A stretch of 64,000 nt of DNA from Chromera velia (lineage: Eukaryota; Sar; Chromeraceae). This document shows, piece by piece, positions 38,401 to 52,344 of this stretch. Within the stretch, counting starts at the first letter, position 1. The number at the start of each line of letters is the position of its first letter. The stretch is taken from NCBI GenBank assembly GCA_018398765.1, contig JAHBMJ010002204.1:1-64000 (forward strand), in the 5' to 3' direction. The notes below the pieces were generated by a model. That model was not told where the DNA came from. It made no database searches and saw nothing but the letters and a program-made list of their open reading frames with translations. Made by a program: the position numbers and the translations under genes.

Positions 38401-40019
38401 GCGCTGATCTGGACATGCTCGCAGACGACTCAGGAAGACTGGAGCTCCTCTACAGACAGCTGATCAGGTGTCCGCCCCCGATGCTTCTGACAGAGCTGGA
38501 ACTTGTGCCTTGCTTTGACGAGGGCTCCTCGGTGCCTTCTGGAGTGAGGTCGACATACGAGTGCAGGGCCCCGATGGTCCTTCCCCCTTCCGTTGAGACG
38601 TCGGGTGTCCTCAGAGGCGTGTGCAAGAAATTGGAAGGAAAACACGCAGCTGCGATGGTTGAAGGTAACTCAAGGGGTGGTCGGAGGGACCTGTCTTTCG
38701 CCCTTATTGTATGAGTTCTCATGATGAATGTGTCTGAAATTTCGTACAAAATGCTGAGCGATCGAACTTCTTTTGTGCCATTCCTTTGACATCAAAAAGG
38801 ATGCATTCAAACTGTGTGAGGAGGAACGCTTGAGAGTGAGAGAGAAGCTACGATGAGGCTGCCTCGAGAAGCGATTTGTTCTGTCCCTGCCATCACAAGT
38901 TTCGTCTCTTTCTTCTGCATGGTCTGCTTGAACGTACACAACGCAGACGGGGACGACTGAAAGAAAGTCGCTTCGATACATCTGTTCTGCTGTTTTGGTG
39001 TTTTTTTTTAATGCAGACGTGTGCCATGAGGAGCCTGAGTCTTTTGTGGCTGTGACAGAAGAGGACAATGCGGAGCAGCGTCAGTAGGGATAAAATCACA
39101 TCATCGTTTCCCTGAAACATGCGAATTGTTCCTTACCTGATCTATGGAAGGACGGCAAGGTAGACAATGCAAGTCAAAAGAGGAAGCTCAGATGTTCGCT
39201 TTGCCTTGCGTATGTGCATTTGGCGTTTTCTCCGCATCATCATCCTGTCCGAATGAAAAACCTCTACAATCCGGTCCTCATGCAATTAGACCACCGTGCT
39301 GCTTGACTCTTGAGTCGGAACAGCGTCTTTGTTCCTTTTTTCGTGAGGCCACATGCGTTGAATTGAATGCGTTGCTCCGATACCCCTGGTGTGGGCGCTA
39401 ATGTACTCATCTGGCTGAAGCGAAGCATCCTTCTTTTTGCGTCTCTGTTTTTCGTTCGCAGAGTCGGGCTACAAGGTCATCTGCAAGAACGTCAATTTCG
39501 AGGAGGCCAGAGACGCGTGCATCCAGGAGGGCCGCACTCTGGCGAAACTCTCCACGATGGCCAAAGCCAAAGACGCAGCTGCGGCAATGTTGGCAGCTTG
39601 TGGAGGTCGGCCTGGTTTTTTTCTTTCTCCTGCATGCAGTCGGCTAGCAGCGAAAGCATGGAAGAGCGCGCTATCTCTTTGGGAGGAAAGGTTCGATTCC
39701 GGTGCTTCTCTTTCTTCCTTCCAGACTGCATCTATGTGTGCCCACCTGTCTGTGAAGAGAAAAAGGCGATCTGTTTGTCAATGACCCCCCTGACTGCTGC
39801 AGGACATGCCACTGCTTACGTTGACGGCAGCGACGTCGAGCATGAGGGCATCTGGAAGTACACGGACGGGACGAAGAAGTACTGGAGTCCCTGGAACCCC
39901 GGGGAGCCGAACAACGCGGGAGGGAACGAGGACTGCATTCAGTTTGGACAGGGGCCTGCTTCAAACGACCTTCCCTGCACGACTCGTCTGAATGCAGCTA
40001 TATGCGATCCCCCAGGTGC

Positions 40020-40056
<37 letters not shown>

Positions 40057-43000
40057 TGCATCGGGGGAGGGGGTTGGGGGGGTTGCTTGGAAGACTTGCA
40101 AATTTTGTGTGTCTGGATTGATCCATCTGTTGTCTGGGCCGTCTGTATGTGTTTTGGTGTTGAAGTTTTTGAATAGATGCGATTAGTGTACTACGTCGTG
40201 CATCTCTTGTCTGAGAGCCTTTTCGAGGATGGTCATTTGTTCGTGCTTACTTCTCTTGTGCCCCTGCCGAGTTCAGAGGAGCTCCACTGAATGAATAAAC
40301 CCTTCCGTGCAGCGCCCAAAAAGCCCAAAGTTGTTTGTGAGGCAAGCAAGTCGAACCGTGAGTGTCCGCCCGGGGCTTATCTGAGCGGCTTCGGGTTTGA
40401 GGCGTGCGATGGATCTGGGGAAGATTTCCTGGTTTCTGACGGTGCCTCTAGCCAGTGGAGACGGACTGCTGTGTGTGGAGGGATGCAGTCAGGACACGAG
40501 AAGGATCCGAAATGTGAGGAGAAAACGTCGGAATGGACATCAGGGGTGAACACGACAGAGCTCTCGAAAGAGATGGAGGCTTTTACGGTCGATTGCGGAA
40601 GAGACAGCGCTGTGATTGGTGGGTTAGTCAGTGCCTTTGTTGAGCTCCGCTGTCGTGTGATATGCTCTCGGATAGAAAATGGTAGATGCTGACGGACTGA
40701 CTGACTCTGTTGCTTGATCTGGACGTTACTTTCGGTTCCTCCGAGTGGCCCGAACTCCTGCGCGATGGCGTCTCTGTCGCTGCTTCGACACACCTCCTGT
40801 TTGAGAGTAGACGTGCAAAGTCTTCATTTGATCGGCGAATTGTCCTTCCGTCCTGTCTGTACATGCCTGCAGACATTCGCCTCGAGAAGGAGAAGCCCGA
40901 CGAGGACCAGTCGAAGGTGCGCCTCGCGTACAAGTGCTGTCCCCTTCCCGAGAAGGTGAAGGGACTCCCCGTGCTGATGGAGAGCCCCTGCGAGGACCTG
41001 GAGGCAGGAGACGCCACCGCAGTGGCAAAGGCCATGAACGTCCACTGCGGGGGTCCTGAACTTGTTCTGCAGGTAGGTTCGTCGGTTGGTTGGTTGGTTG
41101 GTTGGTTAATTTCGGCTTTCTTTTACTTTCCCTGCGTCGATCGGGATGCGAAGGCTCAAGAGGGTTGCTTTCTTGCATCTGAGTCCTTTCGTTGTCTTTG
41201 GGTGTTTATTTGGGAGTCAGTCTGTTTATTTTTCTTTCTGGCTTGTCTTCTCGGATGTCGGTGGATCTTTTGTGCTTCGTGACTTACAGGTGCGCTCATT
41301 GGCTGATATATCTCTATTCTCTGGGTGCAGAAATGAAGGTCCCTCCAGTTTCTCTTTCGAATGAATTAGTGGATGCTTCTGCTTGCTCCTTCCATGAAAG
41401 GCGGTAAAACTTCCCGATCGATAGAGAGAGTGAATGAGATTCTGTCTGCATGCAGAGCTTCAAAGTAGAGGAGTGTCCTGGGAGCCCTCCTCTGCCTGGA
41501 GAGGAAACGATGAGGATGCACAGGTTCTCTTACGTCTGCGCTCTTCTGCTCGGTCAGTGCATAGATGGACCTGGCGTTTTCAGAAGGGATCATGTCGAGA
41601 TCGCACTTTGTGGGTGGGTCTGCGTCGTGCCTCCTCCAAGAGAATTTTTCATCAAGAGGTTTCTGGGGTTGCGCTCCAACGCTGCGGAGGCGTCCTTGAA
41701 TGTGTTCGTTTAGAGTTCATCGACCCGAGCCGCATTGACTCGCTGGTTTCGTTTCAAATGTGAGCATGCGTGCGTGTGTGCAGACGTCCGGTGGGCAAAA
41801 GACGTTGCGCCCTCGAAAGACAAGTGCACGTTCCAGTCCGGCAGCCAGGTCTTGAAGGGGGACGAGTGGCAGTTGGAAGAGGCAGCATCGGATTGCATGG
41901 TGCTGAAGCAAGACGCCGCCTTCTGCAGGCAGGTGTCGGCAGGCTCAGCGCGTGCTGGATTGCTTCAGGTCGGGAGGGGGGAATTGATTGGCTTGCTCGT
42001 CTTGCTGTGCTCCAGAAGTACGCTCTCTGCTGACAGATCCTGTAACGCCGTCGTTGCAGCTCAAAAGTACCGAAACCGTCCAGGAAGAAGTCTTCCCCTT
42101 TTCTCTTTCTCCATTCTGTATGGGCTCATTAATTTGAAAATTTGAAAGCAAATAGAAAAGGGAAAGGCTGCAAAGGCGGACAAGGACAGGCATTTTTTTG
42201 TTGAGGACAACAAATCGGCTTCTATCTGAACTGTGAGTTTCTCTCCCTCAAATACTCTGTGTATGTTGCTGGTCATCCTCTAAGAAACCATATTTCTCCC
42301 TACTTCCATCCCTCTGCCTGCAGGTTTCTGGAGAGGAAATGGCCGTCGGGTGTCCCTTCCCCGGTTCTGCTGCCTCCCTTTACCTGATGGCAGGAGCCGA
42401 GTTGAGGAAGTGCGGGGCTCTCGACGACTTCATGTCCCCCTCCACCGCCTGCGTGCACTCACGCGCATTCTTACAGAAGAAGCAGAAGACACCAGTGGCA
42501 GCTTCCACCCCTGCCCCTTCGTCCCTCGTATCCTCCTCTAGCAGCAGGGACGTCTCCGTCCTTCCGGTCAGGTGTGAGACCGTCAAGACCCGCACTACCG
42601 GAGTCCCCAGCCCCTCCACGCTGGTCGACCTCCCCAGCGCCTGTCCCCAGGGGCTGTTCATGCAGTCGCGCCAGCTGGAGACGAAGCCGGTCCGGCCGCA
42701 CAGCTTCATCGTACCTGAAGATGGAATCGACCACGCTCCTCCTGTGAAGTGCGAGAACGGTCTGATGATGTCGATAGATGAGGCCAGTTGGGAGAATAAC
42801 GAACCGGGAGTGAAGTGCAAAGAGGACGTCACTCGAATGGCAGTGGAGAAGTGTGAGGGTCTCGCGCAGTGCACGTTCTCGAAGGCCGACATTCCCGCAG
42901 GGAAGTGCAACAGGCACAACGTGCACATCAAGAACGAGAGGGCTTTCCACGGAACGTTCAGATGCCTGTCCAACCTTGACCGTCGGCAGAAGGTGACGTT

Positions 43001-44222
43001 CTGTGACAGTCAATCTGCTGTGCTCTCGTGTGATGCTGGAAAGGTCGTGAGGGTGCTCAAGGCCGTCTTCCGTGAGAAGAAGAGCCCGCAAGACTGCATG
43101 GCTGTTGACTTGGTCAGTCAGTCGGTTGGTCAGACAGGGGGGGGATTAGGCAGTCCGCTGTACCATCCTGTCTGCAACCCGTTCGCACTTGGTAATCTCT
43201 TTGTTGAACGTCAGCTGCCTTTTCCAAAACGTTCTCCAGTACGTGCATCACTGCATTTATTTCATTTCTGCAGGTGGGGATCAAGAAGACCGTTCTGACT
43301 GAGATACATGAAGGGCGCTCCCAACAGACCGCACGGCCTTTGTCCTTCGCAGTCACAAGGGAGCAGGCGCATTCGGGATCCGCCAACTCGGCAGTGGAGT
43401 CCGACGGCTCTGAGGGTTCTCCCAAGTGGGCTATCAGGGAGCGAATTCGAAAGACGTTCAAGATGAGAGAGGATATCGTTGACTTTGACTTGGTCGCTGC
43501 AGAGTGCGACCGGAAGGGCGTCTGCGTGTTTCCCCCCACTGCCGACTTCTTTGGGGTTGACCCTTATCCCCGGAAGGACAAGGCTGTGGAGGTGCACTTC
43601 GTCTGTGAACAGCCGTTCGATGAGACAGATCTCACAGTGAGCACGCGGTCAGTCAAGCCAAATGTTTTGCCGTCAATTTGTGTCTGTTGATTGATAGGAG
43701 AGCTCTCTTTGAAGACCTGCTTTGGTTGTCTCGACCAGTGGAGCATGCGTGAAATTAAGGGGGGGGATGTTTGTTGTCTTTGTGTGTCTGTTTCGATGTT
43801 TTGTTCATTCTTTCTGTCTTTGTTTCTTTCCTCGTTTGCTTTCTCTATCTGTTCCTCTCCTCCTTGCATGCATCACCATGGGGATCGAATGAAAAACGTG
43901 CGTGCGTGCGTGCGTGCGTGCGTGCAGATGCTGTGGAAGTCCCGATTTGTTCGGAGCCGTTCAACGAGAGGAGACGGAGAGCCGATGCGTCCCTCTGGAA
44001 GGCCTCTCCGTTGTGCAGATGAGGGGCCTCCTCTCGATCTGCCCTGCTTCCCTGAAGGATCCTGATGGCAACAACCTCGTAGCTGCAATGACAGGTGAGT
44101 TAGTTGCCTTCAACAGGCAGATGCAGACTTTTTGCCTTGCTTGGCCTGTGCAGGAAGCGGTGCGGGTGTTTTCTTTGATGTTACCGTTGTCATCCAGTTG
44201 AGCGACGTTTGTCCGGAGCTCT

Positions 44223-44256
<34 letters not shown>

Positions 44257-47200
44257 TTTCTCGCTAGCGGGCGTGTGTGATCATCCGCTCTGTTTCTTTC
44301 CCTTGCCCCCCCCCCACCCCCCTCTCTCCTGTGTGTGTATGTGCAGGTGTTCGGATGGAGACATGCGCTCCTGAAGGCACGTTCCGTCTTCGGACGCTTT
44401 GCCAGGGAGTCGGCATCGCTCCCGAGGGGGCTCTGACAGTCATCGAAGGAAAGGAGTGCAAAGACGTGAATCTGGCAGGCGTCAAGTCCCTTTCTGAGGT
44501 CTTCAACCCTTTCTTCCCTGCCTCCTCTGACGGATGGGCCTGCCCTCTTGGCCGGTTCATCTCTTTCGGGGCCGCCGTAGAGAAGGGGTGCGCAGGAGGG
44601 AAGGGCCTGCGTCTCGTCCACGGCTGCACTTCAGGGAGCGCTGAGCCCGCAGCCCTGAAGGGGGACCAGAAGGACAAACCGGAGGATCTCTTTGAGTGTG
44701 CCAAGAGGTCCACTAGGCAGGGTATGGCTTCATGTCCCCGGAATGCGCTCCTTGCGCAGTTGTCAGTAGACGCTCATAAGAGCGGGGACGGGAACCTCCC
44801 CTTCTTCAAGTACGAGTGTTGCAAGCAGAAGGGCACCAACGCCCCTCGCACCTACCCATCCAGATCCCACTCGACGTCCTGTGTGAGCCCTGACGGGATT
44901 CTGAAGCAGTTGATGGCCTCTCCGGAAGTGAAAGGTCGGTCCCTGCAGACGCGCAACAGCAGAGGCAGCAGCCTGACACATAGGGTCCTCTCTGCCTTCA
45001 CGTTTTGATCCACCCGGCCTGCAGTATGTGCAGATGACAAGTAGTGTCCGTCCTGGCTTTCGCAGGTGTTGGATGCATTTGCGGAATTGTCGGACCAACT
45101 CTTTTGTTTCAATTTTCTCCGCTCAACTAATTGCCGAGTGGGAAGCATGCAAGCGAGGAGGGAGGGAAAGGCAGAAGCGAACATCAGTGTTTCTGTTTGC
45201 AAAAGAAAACATCAAATCGAGCAGCACTTCTTTTTGCGTACAACTAATTGTGGGCCGTCTGGCTGCTTGTGTTACTCCTCTGTGTGTCCGTGCAGGCGAT
45301 ACTCTCAGTTGCGGCGCAACCAATTTTGCTTTGCAGAAGGTGCAGATCGTGGAGTGTGCAGACAAAAAGTTTCAGCTGAAATTTTCCTGTGCCAACGTCG
45401 ATTTTGGTCAGCAGGCACGCAGACTGACACTAAACAAAAAGACCACTTTCTTTGTCATGCTCATCGACAGTCTCTCTCTCTTCCAATTTTCTCTTCTCCC
45501 CTCCTTTCCATGACTACGTTCGAGCCATTTCTGCCTTTGTCCTTTTCTCGATTTTTTTTTTGACGACAGACATGATCAGAGCAATATTCTTATTTGACTT
45601 CCCGTGTGCACATGCAGAGGAGGTGACTGAGTACTACGACCCGAAGACAGGGGAGCTCTATGACAACCCCTACCGGATCAAACAGACGACGGAGTACGTG
45701 GTGAAGGGCCCGTGCGGGTTCCCGCGAATGGGAATCAGCAAGAGACTCCCCGCAGCCTACTCGACCCAGATGGGACCTCCAGAGCCGAAAGAAAGCGGGG
45801 CCTCCCTTCTGCAGATGGAGGAAAAAGAGGAAACGGCCCGATCCGGCGGCGATTCAGGATCATCTCTTTTCTCCAACAGAACCCTCCTAGCAGGTGCATC
45901 GGAGACATACGACGATCATGATGCTGCAGCAGTGCCATCTGAAGAGCACCATCTTCCTTCGGCACCTGCAGAAGAGAGCCTTTTGTCGAGTGTTTCTTCC
46001 TCTGCTTCTGCCTCCTCCTCCTCCCCCTCCAAGTGGCAGGGCTTTGCGCTGAAGGAGCACAAGACTGCGGGGTGCAGGTCAGGGGGGAAATGGGAGGGAG
46101 GAGACAAGAAGAAGAAGGAGAGACTCATTGAGCCGCACGGGGGGTCGATAGGCTTCGCGGAATATGGGAGAAGAAGCTGAGGGACTAGAGATTCTTTGCC
46201 CCCACCACACTCCCTTCACAGCTGCTTTTCAGTTTCTTTTCGTTATTCGTTCCGGCGCGCGTCCCTGTTTGCCTTGGCGCCCGTGGATATCTCCTCCTGC
46301 TTTTCTGCCTGCCTATTTGGCCAAATCCGCGTTTGACAAGTGTGTGAGCGTGCATGTGTGATGTTGCAGCATCGTGAAAGGAAACGGGCGTGTGGCGACA
46401 AAGAACCTCGAGTCCTTCCCGGTCGAGTGCCCACAGGAGGACGGGTGGCTGAACGCTTTCCAGTTGATGAACCAGCAGGAGTCAGAGTGCCCGGACAACC
46501 AGAGCAAGATGAGCTGGGAGTGTGCATCCAACTGGAGGAGGGGTCAGTCAGTCAGCCAGCCACCCACCCAATCAGTCAATCAGTCAACCCGTTGGGTTGA
46601 AGTCGGGTTTGGCAGGAGAGTTGACAGAGGGAGAAAGACCGTGTGAATAGTGAGGAGTCAGTCAGCGAAAGTCGTCTTGGAGACCGCCGACTCTCTTCTG
46701 CCTTGATTGAATCTACTGAACGAAAACGATCGCGCGCTCATTCCAGTCCGCTGCGATCCTACTCGATTTGGTTTTCGTTTCCGGACTGACTGTGCGTGAT
46801 GGACTGTGCGAAATGCATGCAGGCGAGTGCTTCGAGCAGGACGTGTCAATTCTTCCTGTGGAGGGACAGGCCGGCAGACGGGTCCCCTTCATTTTGGGTC
46901 ATCTGGACCAATTGAAGGGATACGTCGGTTGTCCTGCAGGTGGGTGCGTAGCTGGACAAACAGACAGAGCTCATACAGAGTAAGAGTGATTCACTGATTA
47001 ATTGGTGGAATGATTGGTTTGATTGATTGCTTGCTTTGCGCCCCTTGCCGATCCCTCCTTCTGTTGTACCGCTTCAACTCTCTGCATTTCTTGTGGACAA
47101 AAGCGGATAGAGTGCAAAGGGGTTAAATCGCACATCCTGGTTTATTCTGCCTTCAGCTACCACCTTCCTGCTTCGTCTGGAAGAGAGACCTATTGGAAGA

Positions 47201-50200
47201 AAGTCTCTGTCCTTCTCGCCTCTCGCTTTTCTGCACCTGTTTGGTTCTGCGTGTTCATCTCTGCATCATCCGCTTTCTCCCCTGTCCCTCCCTCTCGACA
47301 ATGCAGGTGCTGCTTTGGCCGGTTTCCGTGTTGAGGAGACAGGCGCGCCCTCCCTGCTCCAAGACAGCAGCGACAGACGGCTCTTCTCAAAACACCACCA
47401 CAAACACAGGTGGGGGTTCTTCGCGAATCTCTTCAGGGCCGTCGGGAACTGTTCCAGCAGGTCTTCAACCCGCCGCCCCCACCCCCTCCTCCGCCCCCTC
47501 CGCAACCGCGATACTTCAAGTAAGTGGGTCAGCGAGAGAGAAAGCAAAAAGAATGCAGAAAGAGAAACGAAATATCAACAGGGAGCGGGGGCGCTCCGTT
47601 CTTTGAGCGGCCTGCCTTGGGGTCCGCTCCGGAGATGCGCCTACCTGGCTTCCTGTCTATTTATGAATGCTTCCCTGCGTTGAATGAATTAAATCCTTCC
47701 CTTGCAGGTACGTGTTCAAGTGCTGCTTGAACCAGGGAATTGCCACGGGAGAGGACGCAAGGTCGAATCTTCCTGCCGAAACCGTTCGCACGGAGTGGCA
47801 CAACGTGCAGGGTGGGCCTGTGAAGGGAGGGGTGACTGTAGTGGGCCATGGTTTTTCTCTCCTCTCCGGTTCTGCATGCATCTCGATTCTTGCGGTGTGC
47901 ATGGGCCAGGAGGTAGAAAGCTTCTTGTCCTCTGCCGCTTTTCCTGTATCATTTTTTTTTTTCATGTCCCGTGCTTGCGCCTCTGTCGCCTATGCTCTGT
48001 CATTCACTCCTTTCTCTCACTTCTAATTCTTCTGCTTTTGATGAAACGTGAGCGCGACACCTTAAATGCAGGACACGACCTCTCGTCTCTCTCGAAGTAC
48101 CGAGTGGACTGTGGAGACAAAATGAGAGTGATGACCTCGTAAGTCTTTCTTCCTGTTTCTCTTCCCTTCCACCTCTGTCCTCTCCCTTTTTTTTCCCTGC
48201 AGGGTGCATGACTCTGCGATTCCTCATTCCCCTCTGGGAGAAGTGCTCGTCAGCTCTTGATCCTCTGTTTCTCTCTCATTCTTGCCCCGTAGGGTATCCT
48301 ACAGGCAGAAAGAGGTGCTTTTGGGTTTCCTTCGCAGAGCTCCCTTTTTCCCTTTGTTCGTGGTTCACTGTATTTTGTGTGCAGAATCGATTTCGAGTCC
48401 CACGCCTCCCAGACGTTGCGCATCTCTGCCGTGTGCCAGCCGATCGAAAGGGGAGTCGACGGGGGGTTCTCTGACTGGGGCGACTGGTCCAAGTGTTCTC
48501 TCTCCTGCCAGCAGTTCAGGTTCAGATCGTGCACGAACCCCAGACCTTCGAGGGGCGGTCTCCCGTGTCCAGAGGGACAGGAGACCTTCCAGGTGAGGGC
48601 CTGTCAGGAGAAGTGCGTAGTCGGGGAAAGTGAGCCTGAAGAGGAGTTGAAGGTCGGCCAGGTGGATCCCCTCGTGGGTCCCATCTGCAGTGCAGAGTCG
48701 GGATTCTTCCTCGGTGGGGCCTCTCAGCAGTCGTGCGGTATGTCGGGAGGACAGGAGTTGGTGCAGTCTGTCCACACGTGCAGACTCCCCCTGGACATCG
48801 AAAACTTCCCTCCAAGGAAGGACATGCCCCCTGTGACATGCACGGAGCATCGCTCACCTTGGTCGGTCTTCGGTTTGTGAGGTGTCGTTGTGCAATTTCG
48901 CGCATAGACCGGCGTATTACGCACATATAGCGCAGCGCGCCGGCTACCGAGCTCCCTAAATGTCTGCTCAATGTCTCTTGTTTTGACGAGAAGGAAAGCG
49001 ACAGAGAAAAGCTGCTTGACTTTCCTTTCCCCAGATATGTTCCCTTTCCCGTTGTTCTTTATTCTTTTCTTTTGATTTCGATCCCGAGACCTGATCTCTC
49101 GCTGGGATCTCTGGCTCCATGCAAAGAGAAAGGAACCGAAAGAAAGGCCGGGCTGTGAAGGCAGCGTCCTCAAGTCTAGAAAAGCCATTCCTTCCCCCCC
49201 TTCGCTCTCTGTGCATGCAGGTACGTGGACATGAAGGGTCCCGCCGGGTTTGTGGAATGCCCTTCGACGTCCGTGATGGAGAACCTCAGATGGCTCACAA
49301 AGGGGGGACAGGCATACGTTCCTCTGTCCAAGCAGGTGAGGGGGGGGAAGGGGGGATCCTTGGGGGGTCAGGACAGGGATACACCCGTACAGGCAGAAAG
49401 AAGGCGATTGGCAGGGATACGGGCTCTTTCTGAGTCCTCGCAGAGATCACTTTTCTCTTCTCTTTGAAGTCACTCCATCCCCGGGTTGTGTGAAGTCTTC
49501 TCTCATTTCTCTTCCTTTCGTGAGTGCTGGATTTGCACTTTCTTTTCTTCGTGGAGGATTGACAGAGGCAAAAGGGGGATTGTTTGAAAGAAGGAAGGAA
49601 GAAAGAAAGAAAGAAGTTGGGCCATGCATGTTGCTGGTTGCCTGCAGATTCGAGATGCGAAGTGTGAGGACACAGGGGTGCTTGAGCTCTCGTGCCCCCG
49701 TCGGGAGGGGGTGAAGATCATCGACGCTCACGTGTACGGGCCAGAGGATGAGGGCGCAGTCTCGGTGTGCCCGATTGTCCTTGCAGGTCGGTTGGGTCTG
49801 CTCCAGAAAGAGGATGGATGCAAAGGCGGGGGGCTCTTCTTCTGCATGGGTGTTTTTTTTCTTTTCTTGTCAGACCGCATAGGTGTTCTCCCAGCTCCTT
49901 CATCTCCTACCACCTGCCCCGCTTTCTTTTTTCATCTGTCTTGCAGGCAATGCCACGCGTCTGTTGAAGGACAGCGGAGAGACCTGCGAATCTCATTTTG
50001 TGAAGGACGCTGTAGCACAACATTGTGATGGACGTCGACTCTGCAAACTGAAGGTGGACGCGGGTAACCTCGGGATTCCCAAGTCAGTCAGTCAGTCAGA
50101 AGAGAGAAGGAAGGAAGGGAAGAAGGAAGGAAGGAAGGAGGAGGATAGGGGGGGGGAAGAGATCTTTCCCTTTCCCGCTCTTTTCTTTTTCTCTTGATGC

Positions 50201-51309
50201 CGCTCAGTGTCCGAACGATCGATTGACTTGGGTGCACAGCTGAAACCGAGATAAAGGAGGCGTTATCGTGTGTCTCTCTGTCTTTCTAGTCCTTTTAGCC
50301 GGCTCACTTGAAAACCTTTCCTTACCCTTTCACTGCAGATGCGCCTTTGAAGGCCTGCGAACTCTCCGTGTTCGATACGGATGTCACTCCGTGCACCCTC
50401 GCTCTCGACTTCTGTACTCCTGTTGCGACCTGGTGGACACAAAGTCGAAGGGCCCGTTGGCTCTCCACAAGATGCAGCCGTCAGAGGGGTCTGAGTCTGG
50501 GCTTCCTCTTCCGTCTACAGCGATATTCGATGGGGGCGTGTTCCACTCGAAGTTTTTTGAGTCCGAGTGCTTCCCTGAGAAGGACGCGTCTGTGAGGCCT
50601 CTGGGGGAGACTGACGAGGAGACGAGGGAGGACGAAGAACTCCAGTCGGCTTTTGGGGAACTCAGCTGTCCTCACGGGTATTTCTTGCAGGTGGGTTGAG
50701 GGAGTTAAGGGGGGTACCTGACTGTTGGGCTCATTTTTCTTTTCTTGGCGCCGAAAAGTTGTGTGAAAAAGGGTGTCTTGATTCAAAAAAGGGCATGCGC
50801 GTGTCTCTCTCTATCGCAGCGGCTTTGCTGAATCTCCATTTAAAACACCGACTGACCGACCATCTTGCGTTGACTATTGTTTTTCTGTCTCCACAGTGTT
50901 GTGTAGGAGAGACAGAAAGCAGAGACAACCATCACATGCATGCACTCGCATGCTCTTGAGATTCCTGTAAGGAGCAGGGAGGCACAAAGAGAGAGGTGCG
51001 AGGATTTCCCCATGCATTTCTGTCGGCCTATATGCAGGGCTATAAGGTGAAGGCTTGTGGAGCTGGCGAGAGGAAATTCGTGTACAAGTGCTTGCTCGTT
51101 GACAGACGTCAGTCGCTCTGCAATAAAGTGAGGGGAAGAAAGCTCTGCTCGAAGCTAGAAAACATCAAATTTGGTAAGAAGACTTCGCAAGTGAGGCTTC
51201 CTTTTGGACGGGTCTTTGGTATCCGTCAATGGGCGTTTTTGAACTGAGGGAGGACATCCACCAAACTTGCCTAAAGCTGCAAACACCGTCTGTATGTTTG
51301 AACTTTTGG

Positions 51310-51371
<62 letters not shown>

Positions 51372-51692
51372 ATTTCTGCGGGTTCATTTTGCTCTCGGCT
51401 ATGCATTCACTGATGTTTGTGTGTGGCGTATCTGTTTTCGTGACCCACTTCGCATGCATGTTGCAGGCGAATGGGTGGCGAGGCCGGCACACGGCAAAGC
51501 TTCCGGTGTGTGTGGTCCGACGAAAGATGCTGCTGCGCGTTTCCAGTTTGACTGCGGCACCAACGGCTTCCTCTGCTCAGTGGGATTCGAGGGGTGCACC
51601 GAACAGACCGCCAAAGGTGGGTAACATGGCTGGAGAAACTCCGTATGAACTTTTGGCGCTTGGTTGAAATCTGCATTCTGTGAATCTCTCTT

Positions 51693-51742
<50 letters not shown>

Positions 51743-52272
51743 TGTGTGTGCCTTCTTCGCTGAGAGTATGCATGCCTGCTTCTGCAAGCTTGAGTCGGGA
51801 TTTTCGATCGAGTTGATCATTTTTCTAAATGATTTCATAATCGCCTCCGTTGTTTGACAATGAATGAATCCTCTTAATTGCAGCGCTGGCCCTCCTGACG
51901 TCCCCTTCTTTCCAGACCAGCCGCCGGGAGGCACCGAGGTTCTTTGTGGACTCCCCAACGAGTCTATTGCAGAATCTACAAGCATACAGCGAGAGGGAAG
52001 CAGAGGCTGAAGAATTGGCGGAGACCTCTGCCCACATGAAGGTGGGCTGTGTAGAAGCACTTGATTTGTTCTTGTGCTGTGCAACTGAGATGTCATTAGT
52101 CCCGCTACATCTCTCTCTCTCTCTCTCTCTCTGTTGCTTCCCATGATTCTTTTGTCTCTCTGGTGTTCTGTGCCATTTCATCAGTTTTTTTGCGCCCACT
52201 GCAGACTTCCTCGTTTCCTTTCTCTCCATAAGAAAACTCTCTGTGTCTGTCAGTTGAACTTCGTCTGTCTGA

Positions 52273-52344
<72 letters not shown>

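Noticed and set aside
43961-44713. Minus-strand frames across exons 62-63
   Set aside because: Antisense shadows; part of their length is the (AC)n/(AG)n reading of an intron microsatellite.
47461-47520. Poly-proline coding segment leading to RYF and a canonical GTAAGT donor
   Set aside because: It is in a different frame from exon 68, and no acceptor puts it in phase; exon 68 joins exon 69 correctly without it. An alternative exon cannot be fully excluded.
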